From Taxillus chinensis (taxonomy: Eukaryota > Streptophyta > Magnoliopsida > Santalales > Loranthaceae), in NCBI GenBank assembly GCA_023512835.1, contig CM042090.1, forward strand, positions 55,911,865-55,975,864: a DNA stretch of 64,000 bases. Reading direction: 5' to 3'. The notes beneath the pieces are model-generated. The model was not told the origin of the DNA. It did no database searches and saw nothing but the letters and a program-made list of their open reading frames with translations. Shown here piece by piece: positions 48,301-60,300 of the stretch (positions within the stretch are counted from its first letter, which is position 1; every line of letters begins with the position of its first letter). Position numbers and translations under genes: made by a program.

Positions 48301-51300
48301 ACGGGCCTAAATGGGCTAGCCTGTTTAGGCCTGCACTTTTAATGGACCAGAATTTTTATGGTTCGGTTTGATCTGTATGAGAACGTGGACTAGTTCGGGA
48401 CCGGTTCATATTTATTTATTTATTTGAAAATTATTATAAATTAATTTCGTTAAATATGTTTTTAAATTTTAATTTTAAAATCATATTTAATAGTTTATAT
48501 TTTTAAATATTAATTTTAAAATTAATATGTTTAGGCTTTAGGTACTAATATACTAGGTAGGATATGTAATAGTTTAAAAAAAATTTTAACAAAAAAGCCG
48601 GTCTACGTCCGTACAGATTTGGTTTGCTTGATCCAATCTGCAATTTAAATGAATCAGAATTTTTCTGATCCAATCCGCTCGGTTTGCATGGACCACAGAC
48701 TGGTCCGCGGACCGACGGTCTATTTTACACCCCTACTCCTGTCCCGTTGGTGGATTCAAATTGTGGACCTCTTGTGCCATTCTTGGTCCAACCATCTGGA
48801 CAATTCTTTGCCACAATGTCTCTATAAATTATATAATGTCATTATGATGTTTCTTGCGTCATCGGAGGTTTCTTGGGTACTCTGATATTTTTTCACTAAC
48901 TCCATAATGTTTCTTATGTCACCATGAGATTTCTTGGATACTCCATTAGGTTTTTGCTTCCACTATGACCATTGTGACATCATAATGAGGTTTCTCGTGT
49001 CACTAGGAGGTTTCTCGGATACTCCATGAGTTTTTTCGCTAATTTCGTGATAGTTCTTGCGTCATGTTGATATTTCTTGTGTCACGATGAGGTTCTCACT
49101 AACTCCATAATATTCCTTGTATCACCTTGAGGTTTTTCGTTCTCTCCATGAGGTTTTCGCTAACTCCATAATATTTTTTATGTCACCATGAGGTTTCTTG
49201 CATAATCATGAGGTTTTTCGTTCGCTCCATGAATTTCTCACTAACTCCATGATGTTTCTTGTGTCACATCATGTTTCTTGCATCACCATGAGGTTCTTGC
49301 TAGTTCCATAATGTTTCTTGCGTCACTATGAGATTTTTGGAGTTCCTCCATGAGTTTTTATATAGTGTCATCCTACTTGAGTACTTAAGCGAGATTCTTA
49401 TTTGATCCGTCTTTTTGGTCTTTAAACGTTGTCGTTTCATTTAAGTGCTTAGCCAGTTTTTTTCTAAGTGCTTCTGGTCTATCTTTTCTAGACTCGAAAT
49501 GTTGTTGTTTTGCCTTTTTGGTTTTACATTATTGTTGGTTTTGTTGGTTTATTGGTACAGTGTTGTTACTTGTAGAAAGCTCTTTTTTTTTTTTTGAATA
49601 TAAGAGTTCACTTAAATCCTCGAATTGTGGCTAACCTATTTCCAACAATGTCAAACTCAATTTGAGCTGCTCTTGCTAAAATATGGGTCAATGTGTTAAA
49701 ATGGGCCTCATTTAAGCAATTATGCTTAAACAAATTTGACTTGGCTTGTATTTTTATTGATTGTACCGAACTCAATCCCTGCCTAAACTAGCTGAACTTG
49801 GGCTGAGTTGAACTCAAACCAACCAAAGCATGGCTTATCTACATACTAGTTTTCTTTAGTCTACCCTAGCCATGGTTCGAAGTCGCGGTCGCGGACGTCG
49901 TCGCGTCTCGGGCGAGATATAACTTTAGGCATGAAATAATATTCAAATAAATAAATAAAAATCATAGAAAAATCAGAAAAAATCAAATCATTATATTAGA
50001 ACCATCAAACAAGCAAAATAAATGATTTGAATTGCATGTTATGACTTCAAACATAAAAAAAGACGCTAGAGCATAGTTTTTTATTGAGAAGTAAGCAAAT
50101 TTTATTAGGAAAAAATTACACACAGAGTGCTCGAAGAGTAGAAATACAATAATAAGCTCAAAAGAAGTACACATTAACATCACAAATGAAAAAAAAAAAA
50201 GTACACGCCCGAAGCAAACATTCACTCCCTCAAACGACAGAAAAAATAAGAGAAAGATCGGTAGTAGACCGCTCCCGATCATCAAACACATGCATTCCAC
50301 TCTTGTCAAAGACTTCAAAGAAGATAATGAGAAATAGCCCGCTAAAGTACCGAACGTTGCCCCATGCCCCCTATCCAACACAAACAATTAATGTAACATT
50401 AAAATAAATATATAATTATATTTTGCATGATTTATAATTTAACATTTCAAATTGTCATTCAAGTTCAACTTTTGTTGTATTTACTTGACAAAAGAATAGG
50501 TGAACACATACCTTTTTCTTTTTAATTATATGTGAAGTGGCGGTGATGATGAAATTCTCCTCCTCCTTCAAGTCCAAAGAAGAATGCAAAAGATAAGTCT
50601 GCACCTGCTTCTTGTGAAGAGTAGCCACTAGAATTCTGTGGATATATTGGTTGGTTAGGTGGATAGTACATCTGTGTACCACTACCACTCGAGTTATAAC
50701 CTCCATCAAATTGACCCATTGATGACATTTGATCAAGATATCCATAACCACGACCACTACTACTGCCATAGGAATAAGATTCGCTACCATGGTGAGGATG
50801 TCTATCCCGATCATAATAACTACTAGGTCTAGGATGGGTGTGGTGATGATGATCTCTATCACGATCTCGATGAACTCCACTAGAAGTAGCACCGCTACGA
50901 CTACGAGATCTCCGCAATGGGGGCGATGACAGTGGTGAGGATGATCACTCATGTTCTAAATTCATGCGACCCATTTCAACATCAAGTGCAGGACCCATGG
51001 AAACTAGTTGACCGCCCTGTCTTTGTCGCCTCCGCAAAACTTCCTCATATGCATAATCAGTTGAATCACTGCCTTGACTTGGATAGGTAGTTATCTGATC
51101 CCAATACCTCCTTTGTGCTTCAAGTGGATCAAAGTCCTGCTCCAATAATCTTCTTGACCCATGATCTGCATCTTGTGTGGCAATGAAATCATCATTTCCT
51201 TTTTGCCATGTCTGAGTTTCAACTTGGGTTGATTCTAGATAACCACCACCACCACCACCACGACCATCATCCTCCTCACCTTCATCATAACCAACAGCAC

Positions 51301-54300
51301 TACCACCATATCCATATCCACCACCACTAAAACCCTCACCTCCACCTCCACCTCCACTATCAGTGGATTCATTCCCACTTGAAGAATTTTCCTCTTCAGA
51401 ATTTTTCACATAAATTCCTTTTCCACGCCTTGCTTGTGAATCCCTAGTCTCTTGTGCTCGCCTGTGCCAATGTCCTCTCTATACTCATCATCCCCACTGA
51501 ACTCTTGAATACCATCTTGTAACCATTGATCAGTAGGACTTAGCAATGGTTGTTCAGACTCTCAAATCCATTCATCCAATATGTCTTCATCATTAAAGAT
51601 ATGGTTCAGGTCAATTGGATTGTAGTAGTCATTATCGTCATTTTTATTCAAGAGGTTTCTTACTCGAAGGCGCAAATTATAGTGCACATACACCAGTTGC
51701 TCCAACTTTTTCATAGCCAGCCGATTTCGAATTTTGGTATGGATTAAGGCAAATGTGCTCCAATTTCTTTTGCATTCCGATGAGGAACATGTCTGGCTAA
51801 GTACTTTAATTGCAATTTTCCTCAAATTTGGAGCAGATTCCCCATAATTATACCACCATTCAGCTACAAATATAATTTGTACACAATATGTTAGTTTTTA
51901 CATTTAAAAAACTCTATGAATTCAAAATAAAAAAATATTACTCTCAATTTTATTTATTTCAAACCTGGAAGACAAGTAGTTCTTGATTGTTTGGTTAAAG
52001 TTTCTCCAAATTCTCCCCTTGCCTCTTTAAAGATTTTGACCTGCAATTAAAAAATTATTATTAAGTTTAAACAGATGTAGTATTATTTGTCATTTCTTAT
52101 AAATTACATTAATCATACTCACTTCATTAAGTGCCTTTGCTTGTATTGCGACATCAGGTTCAAGACGTTTAATTACAACTTTTAAACCCTTTCTAATCTC
52201 TTCATCCTCTTCAAAGTTGTTCTTTGTATTGACATGCCGGGTTTAAAAAGTATGCTGTCATAATATAAGAAAATTAATAAATATGTGTTAATCTAAATAT
52301 CTCTTAGAAATATATATATATATATATATGTATAAAATTAAACTATTTAAATAAAATACCTGCTGCATGCAAGTCTGTGTGGAGCTGAGTATCCCATCTT
52401 TGGTCAATAATGTCAAATTTTTTTCCAGAATTTGCAGGCCATTTTAATTGCCAACTTTGCCCTATCCATGCAATCGTAGATGACAGCCAAAGTTGGTTTT
52501 TTATCACTGTCAACAACTTTGAGGACCCTAATGAGTGGCTCCATCATAGCACGAATAGTCTCAGCTCGTTGCCAGAATTGTTCAGTAAGAATGAGAGTAG
52601 ATACCTCTGTTCTCAATCCCCTTCTCTCACGGTTGCGTGAGTATGATAGCTCTTGCCACTCATGAGATGAAAACATTCTCTTTAAAACTTGTTGATGTCT
52701 CAATAGGCTCTCAATAGCTATGTATTCAGTGGCAAAACGTGTGATCCCCGGCCTAAGGATCTCTCTATCACCCGTGAACGTCCTCATTAGGTTAACAAGA
52801 GCATCACTGTTATATATGAAGCTCGTGATTTTACGGGCATCGTTGATCACAGCTTTTACGTTATTCATTTTCCCAATATCCTCCAGTATCAAATCAATGC
52901 AGTGAGCGGCACATGGAGACCAGAACAAGTATTTCCTCTTCTGCATCAATTTAAGGCCTGCCGCCTTATATGAAGCTTCATTATCTGTGACAATTTGAAC
53001 AATATATTGTTCACCTACTTCCTCCACTACCTTGTCCATAAGCCTATAGAGGTAGTCAGCCGTTCTTGATCCTGCATTAGTGTTGTCAATAGATTTATGA
53101 AAGACCATTTCACGATCACAATAAATCATAAAGTTCGTGATGGGGTGTTTCTTTTGCGATGACCATCCATCACACATAATTGTGCAACCATATTCCGGCC
53201 ACTTTCTTTTCATAGACTCAAGATAGCTTTTCAACTCTTCTACCTCTTCATTCAAGAAAATCCCAGCAATTTGATATCCTGTAGGACCAACCACTCCTGG
53301 GCCACACTCAGCTATGGTATCTATCATGACTTGATAGTAAGGACCACTGTCTGCTGCATTAAATGGTATTGCATTGAAGTAAAAGAATTTTGATATTGCC
53401 TTTCCCATTTTCTTTGCCTTCTCTTTAAAAAAAGAAGTCTTTTAACTTTTTTTGCTTTGCATCTTGTGGCCTATACATATAGGGATCAATACCTCTTAAT
53501 TCGGCACCTGAAGTCTTACGTGGATCTCGTACGCTAAAAGTACGGCGAGGGGGGGTAGAAGGACCACCTTCAGAAAAACCACCTTCAGAAGGCCCGGCAC
53601 TAAACTGTGTAGGTCGAAGGGGATTACCTGCAATATCAGATGTAGAAAACCTGCGAGCATCATTCTCATAAAATGCAGTCCTTCGACTCTGTTCCATAGC
53701 ATATTTCATTTGTTCCTGTTCTTGTCTCGACATTTTATCTCCCCAATCACCACAATCAAAATCATCAATGTAATGTCGAGGTTGGCGCTCAAACTCGGCC
53801 TCGTCCCATAAGCTATTTACTAGCTGTTCTTTTTTTCTTTTTTGAGCCTCTCTCATCTGTGTAGCCTCACTAAGAGCTTTCTTCATCATTTGTGAAATCT
53901 CTCTAGGACACTTCGTGCACACCGCCACCTCACCCCGTACACCAGCAAGATGTTGTTTCAAACGTGTGATTCCTCCACTAACAACTTTGTAATAATAATT
54001 GCACCGAATTTTCTTTTTATCTTGTGAGACAGCTGTACCATGTTCCCAGCCAATATCTGGTAGCTTATTCGACATCTTAAAAAGAAAAATAAAAAAATTT
54101 AACTACTTAAAATATAATTATAATGGTCACTAAAAAACATATATGTCATTGTAGAGTAAATTAAAAAAAACTATTTATAATTAATAAATTTACTAAATAA
54201 CACAACTGTTAAATAATATAACTCTTAAAATGTCTAATTATATATATATAATTTAAATTTACACCATATTAAATATTCAGCAATCAATATTAAATGTATA

Positions 54301-57300
54301 CCATGATAAATTTTTACGATATTAAATATTCATTAATTAGTATTAAATTTATACCATATTAAATATTTTTAATTTAATTTATATCATAAATATTTTTAAA
54401 TTTACAGCAGTTTGTATTAAATATTCTTAAATTTAATTAAATTATCTAATTATATATATAAGTCCTCCAAAAATATCTATTACTTAAATTTATTAAAAAA
54501 ATATATATATCATCATAAATTAACTTAATTTACACATCTATTGTTAATTTATATGATAGTAAAACTAAATAAACTTTACATCATATTAAATTTATATCAT
54601 ATTAAATGTTTTTACTTTAATTTATACCATATTAAATATTTTTCAATTTACAGTTTATGTATTAAATATTTTTAATTTCATTATTATATATTTTATTTTA
54701 AATTTAAGGACTAAATTTAAAATAAGTTTATGTAATTACATATAAACTTAAAAATAAGTTTTTATGTAATTATATAAATAAACTAATTTATAAGTTTATT
54801 TATATGATTAGATATAAATATTTTTAAATCAAACATAAATAAATAATTTACATATAAATAGTTTTAATTAGATTTTAAAACATATAAATCAGTATAAATA
54901 TTTTAAAGAATTTAGTATTTGAACAAATAAATACTAAATAAATTTAGTCCTAGGGTATGTGTTAAATAAATTTAGTCCTAGGCTATGTGTTAAATAAATA
55001 CTAAATAAATTTAATCCTAGGTGTTAAATAAATTTAGTCTACGGTGTGCTAAATAAATAAATGTATGTGTTAATGGAATTTAACTAAATAAAATAAATAA
55101 ACGCTAGTCTAAACGCTACGCTAAATAAATAAATAAATGTATGTAGTCTAAACGCTACGCTAACACACACACCTCGAAGGATCGCGAAGAACGCAGTATC
55201 CGACTCGGCAGCGTCGGGCGGCAGCGTCGGCGATACTCGGCAACGGCAGCGCAGGGGGGGAGGCGGCGCGGCGAAAGCAGCAGCGGCGGCGACAATCAGC
55301 AGCGGCAACGGTCGGCAGCGGCAGCGGCAGCGTGCGTTTCCCGTCGAAGAACAGAAGACGAGGAAGAAGAGGAAGAAGAGAAGATGAGGAGGATTGGCCG
55401 TCGGCGTGAAAGATTTAAAGAAAATCAGACGAAAAAGGAGTGGAGGAGGTAGAAAGGTAATTTGATTTTTTGTATCAATTATTTCTGTTTATCACAGACG
55501 AATTTTCGTCCGTGATGCTGCGTCTCGGTTTGACATCGCGCGGTACGTTTCTTCTCGCCCGAGATCTCGGGCGAGACAGGCGAGATGAAGCCGACGCACG
55601 ATATCTTCGTACCGGAGTGAGATCTCGTACCGGGTCCTCCCGATACCGAGCCGACTCGAGCGATACGTAGCGGTATCGCCCGATACTTCGAACCGTGACC
55701 CTAGCTTCCAAAACTCTTAGTTGATCATCTCGCTCAACTGAAGTGGAGCACTTGCAATTCTATGAGTATGTTTATATTGTATATTGTGTAAATATGGTAT
55801 GAAAGAAGAAGGTATAAGAATGTACTGTTTGTTTTTACCCTTCAATTTTCATCTTAAAAATAAATGAAATATTATAAAATAATTTTCAATTGTGGAAAGA
55901 GAGAATAAGAGAGAATAATCGATGATATATTTTCTCATTACGGTGCATGCATATATAGCTTGACAATACAACGGTTATAGAAGTATGTACCTATAAATGG
56001 TAACAACATTTAAATGTTCCAACACTTTCCGTCAAGTTAGAGCATACATGTCAAAGAGCTCCAACTTGTTACAAAGTTAACGTACACGACTACCTTGTAA
56101 AGGTTTAGTAAAGATATTAGTGAGTTAATGTTCAGTTCGGATGTGAGTGAGCTCAATTTCTTTGTTTCATATTTTCTCTCGCACAAAATGACAATTAACT
56201 TCAATATGCTCCGTTCTTTTATGGAATACTGGATTGGAAGCAATGTAAATAGCAGACTGATTATCACAGTGCACCACCGGATAGCGTGAAGACGGTAAGC
56301 CAATTTCTGACAATAACATTGTCAACTACTTTAGCTCACTTGTCACATGTGCCATTGCTCTGTACTCCGCCTCTGCACTAGATCTTGACACAACCGACTG
56401 TTTCTTACTCTTCTATGCTACAAGATTGCTACCAAGAAATACGCAGTAACCGATAATAGATCTTTTATCGACCGGACAGCCTGACCAGTCAACATCAGAA
56501 TAACCACAAATTCTGAGATTACCCTGTTTTGTAAACCGAAGACCTCGTCCTGGTGTCCCTTTCAAGTACTTGACAATTCATAAACTGGCTTACAGTGCTT
56601 ACACCAAAGGAGATATCTGGTCTAGTCACTGTCAAATAGTTTAACTTACCAATCAATCTTTGATACCGAGCAGGATCATGTAACAGCTCATTGTGTTCGG
56701 AGTCTAACCGGATCGTCAGACCTATAGGTGAATCAACAGGTTTGACTCCTAAGTATCCAACCTCAGCAAGTATATCAAACACATATTTTTGTTGTGACTG
56801 ATATTTCCAGATTCTAAGCTAGATCGTCTAGGTATATGGGTTTGTATACAGAGAGAGTGGTGAATCTATATACTTAAAACTATTTCCTTTTAGTTTTAGG
56901 GTCGTATGATACCCAGAGGTATTTTACAGATGTAGTTGGTGTTTTGGATGATATGATAATGTGTCATGCAATATCAGATAATAGCAGGAATGTATGAGAA
57001 TAAAAAGACAGAGACACACGGATTACGTGGTTCGATCAAAATACAAAATAGCATTACTACAGTACTCACTCACTATGAAGAACTGTCTAGCGTAATTTGC
57101 TCCTGCGCATTCAGCTGTTTGCACTGCGTGACCTTCAACCACTCCTTTGCCGAACTTACACTCTGTTCGTCAAATGTATGAGGAAGAAGAACAGATTAAC
57201 TCACTGTTATCTTGCTTCCAATCTTTCCTCTCTCTCTGTGTATATTGAACGATCTACTCTGCGTCTATCTTGTATCCCTTTAGATACGTTTCTTGTATTC

Positions 57301-60300
57301 TGCAATATTCTGACGCTTTTTTTGAAGGCATACTCCTTGCTTTTATAGGCCGGCCGCGGTAGGAAACCCTTCTGCTAAGGTTAAGCATGTTTCACCTTTT
57401 GATCTTCACCGTTGAAACACGTTCCGCTAGTCTCGGATGACATCCACGTGTTTTTCGGCACTTAGTGTACTCAGAAGTATCGACCGAGTGATAACTTGCT
57501 TAAACGCGGCCTTCAGTGCATTTTGCTCCAACTAGCCACAGACTTGTAGATGTATGTGCCCCGTAGTTTTGCTCCGAGTCTTTACCTACGAATCTTCGAG
57601 TCTGAGTCTTCGAACCTTGAGAATTAATCTTCCAATTCTTTTGCTCTTTGGCTTCGAAGCTAGGTTAGAACCAGTGTTTCACTGACATAGCACTCTACGA
57701 GCCTTTGAGCTCTACGAGTCTTTGACTCTTCAAATCTTCAGCTTTGAGTCAGTGACAACAGCATTCAGCCTTGGCTAATCATCGGTTCACATCAATGGTT
57801 CTTGGCAATAAGTCTATCTTTGACTCTACGAGCTTCGACTTTGTGACATTGCCACTCTACACCCAACGGGTCATTGAGTTTGCGAGTCTTCGAGTCTCTA
57901 AGACACTGCTCTACACCTGCAGTCTTTGAATCTTCGACCCTATGGATCTACGAGTCTGCGACCTTGTGTACCTTCTGTGGTGCTTCGAGCCTGCTGGCCC
58001 GATGATCTTCGACTTAGATCATCTGATCAGTAATCTATGAGTCATCTGATGAGTAATCTATGAGTCTTCGACTTAGATCTTCGACATTGATAAGTACATG
58101 GTTAGACTCCCTCTACGAGCTCACTCTAAGAGATCACTCTACGAAGTTATCCAACCCAGTATGGATCTTTGACCTAGTATTTACCCGCGTCCGCACAATA
58201 TTGACAACAATGATAACCAATAAGATCATGGGAACAACAATAGAATTGTTGAAAGCAAGAAAACACTTCTTTTCAATCTTTCATTAAATATAACTAGTCA
58301 TACGAGAATAATCATTCACAAAGGTGACAAAATATTTGAAACCAGAAAAAGCAGGAACGGGACATAGACCCCATACATCTAAATGAACTAGGGTAAAGGG
58401 TGCATCCACTCGACTTATTTGATGCGAAAGAAAGATACACGATGATGTTTACCTAACATGTTTCACAAGGGAGAGACTTAACAAACACAGCTGATGGTGA
58501 TAGAGATTGGAGTTTACGGAGGGAAGGATGTCCTAAGCAACAATGTAGCCGAAAAAGATCGGGGAAGTGTTGGACAACCGTTGCAGTAGTAGCAGAAGAA
58601 AGACCTCTATCAAAGTAATAGAGATCATTAGCTTTAGTTCCCCCACTAATCATCCATCCAGTCTTTAGATCCTGAAAAATACAACGAGAAGATGAAAAGG
58701 TTATAGAATAGTTGAGTGATTTAGTTAAGGAACTAACAGACAACAGATTATATGGTGAGTGTGGTAAATGTAGAACAGAAGAAAAGGGAAAGAAAGGGAC
58801 TTAATCGAGTAGTTCTAGTCCCTGTAATAGATGTTTGAGAGCCATTAGCAAAAGTAACAGGATGTCCCAATGTGGGTGGTGTAAATCGAAAGGAAGACAG
58901 GAGAGTAGAATTACTAGTCATGTGATGAGTGGCACTGGAGTCTATGACCCAGGCATCAGGTGTAGAAGAGAGTAAACAGGAAGGACTACCTGAAGGCTGA
59001 GATGCCAATATTGCAGTGGTCGCAGAAGTAGTATTTGCCATAGCCATTTGAGCAGAACTAACCAACGAATCATACGTAGCACGGGACAGAGTAACATTCC
59101 TAGTAGAAGTGGGTGCAGACTCTGTGACAGTAGGAGACGCATCATTAATCCCAGCATATGTGATATGTGCCGGACGAAGCTCTGGATGAAGGGTATAACA
59201 ATATGATTCTGTATGCCCGGTTCTCCTACTATGTGTACAGTAGCATTGTGTTCGGCCACCCGAGAGAACATAAGCACCACGGGAAACGTCGCCCATATCA
59301 CAACCTTCACGACCTCGAGTACCACAACCTCAACCACGTTAGATTTCGGGGACATGTGTCACCATAGCAGATGCAGATGATGTCTATGGGGTGACTGAAG
59401 TAGTGAGTGGAGTTTTTGTCTTAGAAGTGTAGCAGAGAACACGAGAAAAAACCTCATCAATAAAAGGAAGGGATTGTTCATAAATAATTTGGCAACGGAG
59501 ATCAGAATGGAAAGGTCCCAAACCTTTAAAGATCATAACAAACATATCTTCTTGCCTCTTTGCCAACACATTAACCTCTATAGTGGGTGGTAAAAAGGTG
59601 TGAAGCCGTTGTCGTAGTGAGGTAAACGTGGAATAGAATTCCAGCAGAGATTTATCTTCAAGTTGAAGATCGAACAATTCTCATGTGTCACAAACATGCT
59701 ATCTTTCCAGCATACATTAGGGTATACTTATCCCAAACACTTGGCAGTTTTACAAGGCATAAACTGAGGAACCAAACGTTGTTCCATGCTATTCCATAAA
59801 TGTGTTCGAAGAATCGCGTAACCTTTGGCCCACTTTGCTTTAGCCTCCGAGTTGAACTAGCAGGTGGTCCATGTAACTTTCTAATTAGACCATAAACATG
59901 TAAATGTTTTAATAGCCTTAGACCATACTTTTTCTTACAGAACATCCTCTTCTTAACGTTGAGGTGATATCCTCTTATGTTGTTAACTTTGAAGATATTG
60001 TTTTTCTTTGATTCACAAATTAGGAAATTGTTTTTCTTATTCTCATCCCACTCATCACAAAAGTATGCTTCTTAGGTGCCCCCACTTTATTGTTCATCTT
60101 TTAGCACCCAAATCCATTTCGCAATCTAACAAACCAAGATTACCAATGTTTTATAAAACTTCATTCTCAAATTTAATGGTATGCTTCAATCAGTTCACAA
60201 TGTATCTGTATCTCTTGGACAAGAGGAAAAAGGAAAGAAAACTGAGCCTTTATGCTTTTTTGTGTTTCTTCTGATGAGTTTGTCGTTCCTTATGTAATAT

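Noticed and set aside
55084..55308. 74-codon Ala/Pro-rich frame at the end of the hAT element
   Set aside because: It is a shadow of a CAG/CGG-rich 5' region; no homology pattern and no splice link to the transposase was evident.
59167..59367. Plus-strand 66-codon frame in Copia-H
   Set aside because: It is antisense to the copia gag/protease region, which explains its length.
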